Assembly: GCF_947623445.1 (NCBI RefSeq)
Contig: NC_135247.1
Coordinates: 4,838,501 to 4,902,500 of the forward strand
Length of the DNA stretch: 64,000 bases
Direction: 5' to 3'
From: Clavelina lepadiformis
Lineage: Eukaryota > Chordata > Ascidiacea > Aplousobranchia > Clavelinidae
Shown here: positions 12,742-23,525 of the stretch, piece after piece
Numbering within the stretch: the stretch's first letter is position 1
Layout: the number at the start of each line of letters is the position of its first letter
The notes under the pieces: model-generated
Seen by the model: only the letters and a program-made list of their open reading frames with translations
The model's database searches: none
Told to the model about the DNA's origin: nothing
Program-made: the position numbers and the translations under genes

Positions 12742-13119
12742 AACTACGAAATAAATTTACTTCATAGTTTAGTATTACGTATTAAGTTCAGTATTACATT
12801 ATTCAGTATTAACACCGGATCAAGAAAATTAATTTCTATTAACCGTCTTGATCGCAGAATTGAGGAACAGCGCACCAATCACCTCTTTAATTGCATTAAT
12901 GACGGCCATAACAGAAATGCAGGTTTTATGGGACTTTATAAATTAATATTCATTATTGACTTTAATACAGCTTTATTCCCGTTTTTCTTTCATTTACCAA
13001 TTTATTTTATTTTTTTCGTCATTAATTATTTTGTGGTTGCTTGGATGCATGTAGATTTTTATGTGGCAATTGCAATTGTTGTTTCCATGCAGATCTTTAC
13101 CTAGCAATTTTGAAATATT

Positions 13120-13215
13120 TATTGCCATTTCGCAGTACACCTGATGAAGCAAGCTTATGTTTACGAAAGCTCGTGTAGAAAAATAAAGTTAACCTTCAGA
13201 CTGCCAAACTATATC
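13120..13215 (+). ncRNA. Penelope-like element tail with hammerhead ribozyme core
   Basis: CTGATGA at 13141-13147 and CGAAA at 13164-13168 match the two invariant core strands of the hammerhead ribozyme. Between them, 13149-13164 can form a short stem II (GCAAGC with GTTTAC, one mismatch and one wobble, loop TTAT). The following segment (AAATAAAGTTAACC, then AAACTATATCCTG) recurs in inverted orientation at 30721-30808 beside a second such core. Penelope-like retroelements are known to carry hammerhead motifs in their terminal repeats, which is the basis for the family assignment. Stems I and III were not established, so activity is unproven. Confidence 0.5.
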
Positions 13216-13969
13216 CTGGTTTTTATTTCAAAGGCATGTAACACTATGACTCTGTGTTAACTACAACACTAGGAAAGTGTGACGTCATAATCAGCATGAC
13301 AGTCTTATTGGATCATCATATCATTGGTGTGGTGGCAACAATTATTATAAACGCATTTATACATGTGTGTAGTAGCCTATCATGTATAACTTTATACAGT
13401 ATCACGGGTGGCAGCAATAGTATTTTAATATTGTTATATATTCCTTAGTTCGGAACAACGCGAGACGTCTACGGAGAACTTGACCATGAAATACATGCTT
13501 TATTCGCGCCAATGCAATTATTTTGCTACACATATTGTACACTATAAAGAAAAAATTCGTAATTTGCAATAGGCCTATGTTATAACTACCAAATCCTATC
13601 CAATAAGTCGAATATCGAGAAGGAAAAATTACATTATGTCCCCCCCAACAAAAATATTGGGGAGGTCCTGCCCAGGATTTCCGCCCATGTGTACAATTTT
13701 CATAATTTTTTCAGTATTTTTGGCGTGTTCGCTTTTCATGTAACGCGATGAAGCATCGTTGAATCAACGATGATTGTCTGATAAAGAATTTGAGTCAGCA
13801 GAAAACGTGCCCCTATTCAGTGGCTGAATAGTATGGTACCGTAACTTTTCCGAATGCATGTATACTGGCAAACAAAATGTGGTATGCACGTCACAGGTGT
13901 TGGCCTACTTCTGTCTGTAAGTTCTGTAACCTACTTGTGTACAGAGCTTATTGCGTATTGAATGAATAA

Positions 13970-14325
13970 TACCATGGTATTTTTTCAGTACCGATACCGT
14001 CAGTACTTTTGAAAAAAAGTAGTACTGAGTTACTTTTTTCAAGAAATTCCGATGGGTCCCGGTATTCGGTACTTTTCACGTGATTATTTCAAAATTTTAA
14101 CAAGTATGTTTTCAAAAATACATGTTAATTAATCCTTAATACTAATTTTAGCATTTGTTGATCTTTATAATCTAGAAATGTCAAGTGAAATTGCGAACGA
14201 GTAACGTCACATATGTTTTGAACAGCATCTTTTACACAAAAAACTACCGAATACCGAAACGGTCGGTACATTTTTTGCCAAGTACCGGTACCGATGGTAC
14301 TTTCAAAGTACCAACTGCCCATCTC
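13970..14325. mobile_element. Probable hAT-like MITE rich in GGTACC motifs
   Basis: The left part (CAGTACCGATACCGTCAGTAC) and the right part (AAGTACCGGTACCGATGGTAC, then GTACCAACTGCCCATCTCTG) are inverted relatives of one another. The right end CCCATCTCTG resembles hAT-type termini. The exact left end and target duplication could not be fixed. Confidence 0.4.
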
Positions 14326-15039
14326 TGCGTAAAGTATAGCCTACATACAATCAATTTTTTATCATAGCTTTAAAACAGAAAACACGCAGCAAGAAATAGC
14401 GATACTCAAGTGACAGACTAGAGTGTAGCTTTGTTATTTATTCTATCGATCAAAATTGCCATGAAAGAACTGTCCCATAAACCAGGTTGACACCGATTAA
14501 AAATTAAGTGGCCTAATTTTTCGCGTAACAGTGTATAGGGCAACCTATTACTTTGGCGTCGTTTTGATTCGTATGTCTAGATAGGCATGGCGTCATAAGT
14601 GGTTACACTAGAAAACGCAGTAATGTTTAAAAAAATTTCTGCTGTAAGCTACTTTATACAATACCTACTTACACTATTTTGCCACTTGTAATTTCTTTAC
14701 ATTAATTCATAAATATTTAGAAGCAAACGGTAAACATGTTAATGACAAAAATAAAACGAACATGATGTTTAAAATTTCAGTACAATATGAAAGGTTGTCT
14801 TTGGCCTTGGGCTAAAAATTTTTTAAACTATAAAATATAGCTTGTAACTAATGTGCAAAAGCAGAACTCACACAAATACGGCTTTTATGTCAATCATCTG
14901 CATATATACCCTGCTTCAAGGTCCCTCAACAGACCAGTAAAATTTATGCATGAGCAAAACATTGCTAAATTAAAAAAATTCATATATTATTGAAGAAAAT
15001 GTAACAAATATTGCAGCAATGTAGGTACTACTGGTCCCG

Positions 15040-17040
15040 CTAATCTTGTTTAATTACATCCCCTATTCGACACCTCATCCTTTGCGATACAAGAAACACC
15101 ACTAACACAGTAAGAATAAGACCTTGACAAACAAACATTGCATCATTCCAAGAAATAGCCTCAACAAGTGTAGAAAAGGGTAGACCTGACAATGTCAACC
15201 CAAGGCTACCAGCTAAAGCACAGAAAGCATGTGAAGTACCTAAATGTATACAATGATTACTATGGCATGTGAAGTTTCAGTTTAATGTAAAACAAATGTA
15301 TCATATATTTATAAATGCCACTGAATATTGTTTTTAACTATGCATACACACAAATATTGTTAAATGGAATTTCAAAACTTTGCACGAGTTTGGGATGAGC
15401 AAGCAATGCAAAAGTATGCATAACATAAGTAAAGTGTTGGTTCCTAAAAATGTTCTGAGTATAAGTACATGCTTTACATAAACCGATATCAAAAGTACAG
15501 TACCTCTATTTAACAAATTTATAAAAATAGACCATAATGCACCTGATATATCATTTGCTGAGTTTTCGATTGCCAACACTCCACACATGCTAATGTTTCC
15601 ATATACACAAAAGCCAATCACAAATCCTAAAACTAATGTAGTAGTTGCCAAGGATTCCACTTCCTGTACAGATCGTAGAAGGTGTAAAGACAAGAGCAAC
15701 ACAACGTTCCAACATATCACTATCAAATGTCTGGGATGGCCTCTACTTTTCACTCCAAAAGTAGAGACAAGTAAGTCACTCAAATAACCTGAAAATATTT
15801 GTTACTAAGATTTTGGAAAATTGCAATAAAACTACGAAAATAATAAACAACAAAACATTTAAACGATCACAAAATGGCCAAAATTACTCATTCATTATTC
15901 GTATATTTTCAATTTAATTGGAAAAGATTTTTATTTAGATTAAATTAATACTGCATACACTGATAACTAACCAGTAAATACACTTCCGAAAACTCCTCCA
16001 AACTCATACCATGCAATAAAGACACTTGCAAAATAGTTGTCTGAATTTTTATCCTGGAAAATCGAAACAATGATATTTAAGTAGTAGCCTTAATTTACAC
16101 AAGTATACCTACAGGAAATGCTTAAGGTTATGTACCTCAGATAAAATAAATGAAAATGATACCTGTATCAGATAGAGTGCTCCCCAGTTCCCCAAAACAC
16201 CTCTGACAAATAAAGTGATAGCAAAACCCAACATAAGAACATAGGTATAGATACTTGAAAAAATCCGTTTTACAACGTTTTGCTTTGGTGTTTGATTTGA
16301 ATCTTCTGTTTTGTTTTCTTTCGCATTAGGGGAATCATTTTCACTTGCAGTTTCACCAGTCAGTGCTTCCAGTGTGAGACCAACATCTTCTGGCTTGTCT
16401 TTTAGAATAAATAAACTTGCAAATGCAAAACCACATGAAAGAGTGCCAGCCATTAACATCACAGACTGCCATGAGCCACCAGTCCAAGATACATAAACTG
16501 AGCAGAATAAAGGCCCAATGCTTGCAGGAACATTCATGGAAGTGCTTAATGTGCTCCACAGGGTTCCAAATGTTTTGGGAGAATACCATCTGCAGGAAAA
16601 CCAGACCACAAAAATATAAAATTTCAATGAAAGCTTTGTCTGCAAAAATAAAATCTTTACCTTCTCAATATCTTTGCACATGCAGGCCAGCCAGGTCCCT
16701 GAGTAAATCCATTTACAAATCCCAAAATACTGAAGAAAGTTGGAGAGGAAACACTGAAAAGAAGATTTGCAAGACCGCTAATAAACAATCCTGCAGCAAA
16801 CATCATCCGGCTGCTGAAACGGTCAACTAGCACACCATTGGCAAACTTCCCTATGGCATAGGCAGCAGCTGTAGAACTTAAAACTTTCCCAATCGACTGC
16901 TTATCCAGTTCATTTTTTTCCACAATGGTAGGTATTACAAATGAGAATGACTTTCGGTTGAAAATGTAAAGCATGTAACCGATGTACATGCACACAAATA
17001 GGTTAATTTGGTACCATGATTTCATGCCAAAAATATTCAT
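15040..17040 (-). CDS. SLC37A4: Glucose-6-phosphate transporter-like protein (SLC37 family, SLC37A4-type)
   Basis: Major-facilitator-type sugar-phosphate:phosphate antiporter; the SLC37A4 member moves glucose-6-phosphate into the ER. Five exons: 16661-17040, 16163-16589, 15972-16053, 15543-15788, 15040-15239, all phase-consistent, giving 444 residues (human 429). Family marks are LYIFNRKSFSFV near the N-terminus (about residues 24-35), the loop GVLVDRFSSRMM, GFVNGFTQGPGWPACAKILRRW across intron 1, LSTSMN, and GTSHAFCALAGSLG then SGLPFST near the C-terminus. The central loop (about 200-240) is rich in Glu, Asn and Lys and longer than in human. Exon 4 reads on in frame past its donor; the splice at TCAG|GTGCAT is chosen because it restores GTSHA. 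GNB1L lies 218 bp upstream on the same strand. SLC37A4 fits better than SLC37A1-3 by size. Confidence 0.9.
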
Positions 17041-17258
17041 CTTTTACTTCCCAGGTTTCATAAAGTATTAAAAAAGTTTTGTAAGCAAATAGCAGCAATG
17101 TTATGTTGTTTCTACAAACCTTGTTTATCTAAATGTCTGCAAAATTTGAAGAATAAAATTACAATGGTCACAATAAGAGAATACTGTACCATAATATTTA
17201 ACTTAAAAGTAACCGAATACATTGATCCATATTTTAGGAAAGGTGCAGATTGTGCAAA

Positions 17259-18278
17259 TTAACTGTTATAAAGTTTCCAAACACTTATTTTATTGTCAAT
17301 AGATCCACAAGCAAGCAATTGTCCAAAACTCTGCAAACACTCTGAAAAGGCAACTGCTTGTACTGTACCAGTGTGATACTGCAAAACAGCCAAAGGCTTC
17401 AGAGATTTAAAAGAAAATATTCTAACTTTATAGTCCCAGCCTCCTGTGGCTATTATTTTTTTGTCTGATCTGATTTTTAGGCTGGCTATACCAGGGTTTA
17501 AAAGGCTGATCTTTTTCATAATTTGAAAATCTTCAACTTTGCTGTTTAGATTTGCTTCTTTTGAGAAGTTTGTTTCAACATGCCATTTTATTAGTTCATT
17601 TGTCGCTGAAGCACAAAAACCGAACTGAGCGGAATCCAATGCTGTATCATTACACAAATCAAAAGTCATAACCGGTTCATCAAACAGTCTTTCTCCTTTC
17701 GATATGACTTTTTCATTGGTCACATCCCACTTCAGCATAGTTCCATCTTCATAGCCGATAAATGCAACCAAATTTGAGTGTACGTTAACTAACTTACTAC
17801 ACATAGGCATTCCCAGTTTAAAACCATCTGGTGGTGTCAATCGGGATAATATTTTAGTATTTTTTAAATCCCACACATTCATTGAAGACGTTTCTTCTCC
17901 CGGGACAGCAACTTTAATTGCATTAGAACTGTCGGAGTGCATAGGAAGAACAGCTGCTTTACAAAACCCAGCATTTGGAGTGCTAAGGCAGACTTCATTT
18001 ACAGCTTCAGCACCTCGTATCTTCACAAGTTTCAGTTGACCTTCTTTGTCAAATGTAATAACTTCACCTGTGTTCATCCCATAGCATGAAAGCATAGGAG
18101 CATGTGATGCAATATGACATGCAGAGCGCTTAGTTTTTAAATCCCATAAATCAACACCTCCATTTTCACCATAGCTTGCTAGTAGGAATGGCTGAGTAGA
18201 ACCAGATGACCAAAAATTTAGGTCTGTCACTGGTTTCCCCAGACGCTTTAAAACATATTCAGGAGATATATCGGACAT
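17259..18278 (-). CDS. GNB1L: G protein beta subunit-like protein 1 (WD40)
   Basis: Seven-bladed WD40 propeller protein with no catalytic residues. The human protein is linked to stability of PIKK-family kinases through TTT-related chaperoning; whether that holds here is inference. It is one uninterrupted exon of 339 residues (human 327), starting at ATG 18278. Conserved points are VDLWDLKT (first blade), the LGMPMC motif, GYEDGTMLKWD, the EPVM(T/D)FD block, NPGIASLKIR, the segment IATGGWDYKVRIFS, and the C-terminal ACGSIDNKISVWKLY. These occur in the same order and spacing as in vertebrate GNB1L, which separates it from generic WD40 proteins. The human gene has several introns, so the intronless form is notable. 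A second gene follows 218 bp downstream on the same strand. Confidence 0.93.
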   Translation of the reverse strand: MSDISPEYVLKRLGKPVTDLNFWSSGSTQPFLLASYGENGGVDLWDLKTKRSACHIASHAPMLSCYGMNTGEVITFDKEGQLKLVKIRGAEAVNEVCLSTPNAGFCKAAVLPMHSDSSNAIKVAVPGEETSSMNVWDLKNTKILSRLTPPDGFKLGMPMCSKLVNVHSNLVAFIGYEDGTMLKWDVTNEKVISKGERLFDEPVMTFDLCNDTALDSAQFGFCASATNELIKWHVETNFSKEANLNSKVEDFQIMKKISLLNPGIASLKIRSDKKIIATGGWDYKVRIFSFKSLKPLAVLQYHTGTVQAVAFSECLQSFGQLLACGSIDNKISVWKLYNS

Positions 18279-19099
18279 AGCAAAACTGCCAAGAAGGTAA
18301 CAGAACTGATATGCTTCAGTTGCAGTATATCAAGTAGACATCGCGATATTCCTTCAGAAATAGCTTGTTCCGCCTACAAATAACCTGTTCCACATAAGTT
18401 TAACAAACTGTAAATTCAACTCCAGTTAATAACCAACTTGTTTAATTTTTGTCTTATCTAATCCTAGCTGAAAAGGTGACAAATGACCAAGATTGAGCTG
18501 ACCCATGGATGAATGGTTAGTCAACAAAAAACATGAATTATGAATGAATACATGAAAAAATGTAGTAAAGGGGCCGGTGTGTGGTATTTTCTCAAATTCC
18601 TGAAAACCTACATATTTCTCCATGCTCACTTCAAGTGTGCTTGAGCATTTTTGTGCTCCCGAACTTGTATTTTCGTTTGTTTGGCGCACACACGATCTTG
18701 CTGGAAACAGGCATATTCTGCAGTCTGGTTGGATGGAAAGTTATTATGAGGTAATAGAAAAAAAATTCTGACATAATAATTCCACAATCCATGGCCATGA
18801 TATGACAGTGCAAGAGTAAAGGAGACCCAAATAAACAAAGAATTGATGATTCAGTGTATGCCATCATATCAAAATTTGTGTCTCTGTTAGGGTGTATTTG
18901 TGCACGATTTCATGTATAAAACAGCCACACTTTTCAAACAGGGCTGTCCCTGTCTGTACAGGAAAGTTTAAAAATATTTTTTTCTATGTTTCTGGTTTTG
19001 ACCTTATATATAAAGCCAATCAAAAATAAAAACTTTCGTCAAGTTTTATATTTATAATAAAAAGCTCATCCATTCCGTAGCAATATTCAAAGTTTTAAG

Positions 19100-19318
19100 C
19101 TAGACATGAAAGTACAGCAGTTTTCAAAAAAATCATGCATGCAAAGATGCGAATTTTGGCGTAATGGCGTGCACCAGTTCGTTGGTTATATGTTTCAAAT
19201 TGATATTCAAACAACCAGCTTTGCTTTGCTTGTTTATTATAATTCAGCGTGAACATAGAAAAATCGGCGTACACGTTAATGAATCTCCTACGTGTAGTTG
19301 CCACTATGGCAGTATGGG
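19100..19318 (-). repeat. Dispersed repeat family B, copy 1
   Basis: Read on the minus strand it contains GAGATTCATTAACGTG, CGCCGATTT, CACGCTGAATTATAATAAAC, then GTGCACGCCATTACGCCAAAAT and GCATGATTTTTT. The same blocks in the same order occur on the plus strand at about 44935-45285 and 53727-53955. The family is unclassified; no terminal repeats or coding capacity are visible. Confidence 0.6.
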
Positions 19319-19961
19319 TTTATGGAATATTAGAAGATACAAAAAACTTTACATTTACGCATTCAAACGACCTTTTCTAGTTAGGACAAAGTCATCTTCT
19401 GAGGGCAAAAACCACTTCGATTTACAGTAGGCAGGTTACGCAGGTAAGCCTACTTCTAAAGTACAAAACCATCTATCTGCCTTTCTATCATATCAAACCC
19501 ACCTCCAACGAGCCTGCTAAAGGACGATTTACAGTACATTGACTACTTAGTATTTACTGATACTTAAAAATTAACCTTTGTTCCATAGCATAGAAAGCTG
19601 CAATAATTGCTTAATAATTAATTAATAATCATGCTACTTGATGTTCTGATCTTTTCTGATGAGCAGTATTACTTACGGTAAATTCCCAAAAGTAAGAACC
19701 GCAGCTGTCTTTGGTTTTGGATGAAATGCCATGACAAATTTCCACCTCATTATTGATTTGCAGAAAAACACTCAAGATGATGCAGTCAGTAACAGATCGG
19801 TACTATACTGGTATTAAAATTTAATCCAATCCTTGGAATTAGCGTTTAAATTTAATCTACTTCAAAGTTCAAATCCACCAGAAAGAACTTCCCTCGAATT
19901 ATGACGTCAGAAATTTCCAATGAGAGACGTGTTTGAAGGCTGCCAGTTAACTACTCGTAAG

Positions 19962-20793
19962 TAGTGATGGCAATTCGGGGCCAAATTTTAAAACCCGTGT
20001 TTCGGGTATGTGACAGCAAGTAACCGGGTAAACCCGTTTTTTTTCGGGTTTCGAATAAAAGCGATTTTTTTTCTCTCAATAATGGACTCGATATGTACTA
20101 TGAAAGACCTTGCGTTTTATTAACGAAATGTTTATTCAGTTTGTTTCGATAAAGCACACTTTTTCACCGATTTGCGTAATGAATGAGGTTCTATAATCAA
20201 GTTTCAAAGTTCGTTCACCTGTCTATGACAGAATAAACAAAAAATAAACAATACAATACAATAGAAATAAACTGCTTAAAGTTTTGGCGCTTGTGCGCCT
20301 GTTTCTCCGCACTTCCACTTTGCGCTTACGTCACGCGCCGGCGCTCTTTGTCAAGGTGCTGCGGGTGCCTCTGTGTTAATATCGTGCCCTTATCTTACAC
20401 CCGCTCTGCACCTACGCCACACACGCAAGGAGTGACAGCATGGACAGCGAGCGAATATTAATTGTGTGTATGCGCCAGCGAGCGTGTGTGCCAGCGAGCG
20501 TGTGTGACGTAAGTGCAGAGTGAGAGTGCGGGGGAACAGGCACAGAAGCGCCGAAGTTTTTTTCTTTCGCAACAATCGTATTGCGATGAATATATTATGA
20601 CGAAGCAATAAGCAAATAATGAACAGTATGAATAGCATTCATCTGAGCCAAATCGTACATTAAAACACTATACTGTATAGTCTTTTCCTAAAAAACCCGG
20701 GTTTCCATGTTTCTATAACCCGAGTTTCGGGTTGTCAAAAATAGTAAAAAAAAACGGGTTTCGGGTTCGGGTAAACCCGGGTTGCAAACACTA
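19962..20793. mobile_element. hAT-type non-autonomous element with nested inverted repeat
   Basis: Ends TAGTGATGGCAA and TTGCAAACACTA are imperfect inverted repeats, followed inward by many CGGGTTT/AAACCCG motifs. Flanking 8-mers ctcgtaag (19954-19961) and attgtaag (20794-20801) match at 6 of 8 positions. In the middle, a separate GC-rich pair of arms (about 20282-20335 and 20504-20558; GTTTTGGCGC with GCGCCGAAG, CTTACGTCACGC with GTGACGTAAG) looks like a second foldback inside the first. Two tandem GCCAGCGAGCGTGTGTG units lie in the spacer. Confidence 0.75.
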
Positions 20794-22060
20794 ATTGTAA
20801 GTAGGCTACTGCATGAATTTTTAAACGCAACCGAAACATGCTTATGGCTATGGCCCATGACTTCGCGTTTAGCTGTTCTAGTTGTTCCTGCAACTATTAG
20901 ATATATGCGGTTATTAATCAAGCAAGTTACACTTGAACTTTAATATGTGCTTCTAAAGCGTAGGCATATTTTTCAATGTTTTAGTATCAGAGCGTATACA
21001 AAACAAGAAATTGCTGATATAGTTCTGCTTGCAAAAATACCACAAGAACTGATCAATTTCAAATAAAAATGCGAGGGGGGGAAAGTGAATTATATAAAGT
21101 AATGCTAATGTAGCTGATACCATAGTTTCGAAGAGATCCTTTTAATGAAGCAAACGTTTTAATTTTATTCTATAGGCCTAGTAGACCAATATCTGTGCGC
21201 AACAAACTAGAGAAGAGCAGATAAGAAAACAAATTAGCTCAAGCGTTAAAATGAACTATGTAGCATTATTTGAACGTAAATTTTCAAAGAGTTAAGTGGT
21301 AATCAAGAAAATTAATTAGAAAATATGTGCGTAGCATCAAATATATAAGGTAAATACGTATTAAGTAAGTTATTGTAAGAGCAAAGAAATCGATTGTGCA
21401 TCAATGTTGAGCGTCTGTTGTCAACTTTAGCTGATAAAGCTAAAGCGCTGAAAGTTTTATTAACATTGACAACTTGCAATTTGCGCCAATCACCAGAAAG
21501 CAATCTTTACACACGATCTTCTTTATTTGTGCTGATAACAACCAGATAATCAGACGTATCCGTTATCACTTCACCAATTTTCAAAAGATCGATTTGTATT
21601 TATGTTTTCATTAAGAAAAATACTTTCAAAATAAGCAATACAATTTTTAGTGTAATTGCAGTTTAAATATTTACTAGGGTCGCTGAAAAAGTTATGGTTC
21701 GCAGTTGTAACTGAAAACTATAAAAATTTTTATAAAATGTAAGATGTTTCTCTTTTACATCCATAATTAACCGTTTAAACTTGTTGTTCAACTTTTTAAA
21801 TATGCCTTTTAAAAAGATTTATTTTCTTAAACGTATATCAATTTTACAACTCTGTTTCAAAGTAGGTGCAAAGAAATTGCGATAGGCTACTTATAGGCTA
21901 TATCCTTGGTTAATTCAAAACAACTAGAACACTACGCGACGTTAAATCTTTGAAACAAGTTTGTATAATGTTTTAAAGAAAAGGATTTGGGATGAAACGG
22001 TTTGTAGATTATAAAAATTTGTGGAAGAAGAAATAGTAATTATAGAGAAATTTAGGTTAA

Positions 22061-22830
22061 AGTGAGGGGCAAGTCCAAAAACAAGTTGATCTTATGTTAA
22101 AGAACACAACTGAATATTCTGGTAAAATACTTTTGAAAAATTATTCGTGATTAGGTAGTTATCGGCAAAAGAGAATCACAAAACTCTCAGTTTATGGTCT
22201 TCATTGTGACGTAGATCAAGGCTCTTTTTATGTTATACATTGGCCAAGCTGCTTGACAACATGCTGCTGTTGTAGCTTTTCTTGCGCGGTAGTTAACTGA
22301 AGACAGAAGTGTAGGTTATAGGAGTTAAGCTTATGTCCAAATAGGCGTCATGTGAAGAAATTAGCAACGTCGAGCATTGCAATTGAATAATTTACGATTG
22401 TTAAACATAAACATAAAAAATCTGGTAGACCAATCCATTTCGTCCATAAAGTAACGGTGTATCATTAGGACCGCATAGGCTACCCGTCAAACCGGTATCG
22501 TACTGGTTGTCGTAATTGAGCTTTTGGCTGTCACCTATCAAGCTATTGGCAGTTAGAGCAATCTATACAACTGTAACAGATACATATAACTCATACGTGA
22601 TATACAACAGGTACTGCTAAATTTGTGATTTGCGAATGTTGTCTGTGATCACTTATGACACCACAGGAGCCTTAAACTACGTCACAATTAAGGCAAATTT
22701 TGCGATTTTCTTTCGCTTACACTGTAATTACCTAACCATACATTACTTTTCAAAACTATTTTACCAGAATATTCAGTGAGTAGTGTTCGTTCATATAAGA
22801 TCAACTTGTTTTTGGACTAGCCCTTCACTT
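22061..22830. mobile_element. Mariner/Tc1-like non-autonomous element, copy A
   Basis: The left end AGTGAGGGGCAAGTCCAAAA and the right end TTTTGGACTAGCCCTTCACT are inverted repeats, and the similarity continues about 85-90 bp inward (ACAAGTTGATCTTAT, GAATATTCTGGTAAAATA). Flanking TTAA or TA on both sides would suit a TA target. No transposase is recognisable inside. A second copy with the same ends sits at about 54879-55637. Confidence 0.75.
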
Positions 22831-22909
22831 TTAAGAAAATCGAGGCGAGATCAAGCTTGCCACCATCGCGTGGCAAAAACTATATACAAGCTACAGCTTA
22901 CTCATATAC

Positions 22910-23525
22910 AGTCGAATCCGCTTAATTCGGACACCGGATAACCCGGACAACCGCTTTATTCGGCCAAAATGCTCGGGAACGGAACAAAAGTAAAAATTGA
23001 ACGTAAAAAAACTCCTGTTAATTCGGACAATTCTCCGCTTAATTCGGACACAGGTTCGCAATTCCCATCGTTCGGTTATGACACAATAAACAGTACTTTG
23101 TTCGTTTTAAGACAAGATTCAATTGCATTATGAGTGATTATGGTGAAACAATGACGATCGATGCAGTAACAATCGACAATGAACTCATATAACGCCGTGC
23201 CAGCTTCATAGTCGCTTTTACTTCGGTACAATTGCGTCCATCTTGTAGGACAAAATTGTACAGAAAAAGTTTAGCACAAAAAGTGAAATTGCTCACTAAA
23301 GTAAACGAAGACGTTTTATGCGATCAGTGCCAGTTACTGCAGTATAGCGCAGCTGCAATTCATTTATTACGCAACACTACAGTATTTTAAATGCGTTTTT
23401 TGCCTTTATGCATGACCATTAAACGAACAATTGATTTTCCGCTTAATTCGGACAAAGCCGTTTCTCCGCTTAATTCGGCCAAAAGTGAGCGGAACCAAAG
23501 TGTCTGAATTAAGCGGAGTCGACTG
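22910..23525. mobile_element. Pogo/Tigger-type non-autonomous element
   Basis: The left end CAGTCGAATCCGCTTAATTC and the right end GAATTAAGCGGAGTCGACTG are near-perfect inverted repeats bounded by TA on both sides (22908-22909 and 23526-23527), the usual pogo target site. Subterminal repeats of CCGCTTAATTCGG occur several times at each end. A short frame near 23131-23191 (starting MSDYGE) may be the last trace of a transposase C-terminus. Superfamily is assigned from termini only. Confidence 0.8.

Larger units (their letters stand above)
11037..15039. other. Gene-free region between RPL28 and SLC37A4-like gene
   Basis: No coding sequence is supportable; the frames at 13254-13448 (+), 14125-14322 (-) and others lack any domain or splice context. 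The region contains a foldback element (12604-12741), a Penelope-like tail with a hammerhead core (about 13120-13215) and a terminal-repeat relic rich in GGTACC-like motifs (about 13970-14325). Part of the left end probably belongs to the RPL28 promoter and first untranslated exon. Confidence 0.55.

Noticed and set aside
15334-15542. Continuation of SLC37A4 exon 4 past 15543 to a stop
   Set aside because: The splice TCAG|GTGCAT restores the conserved GTSHA motif; the read-through sequence is not family-like.
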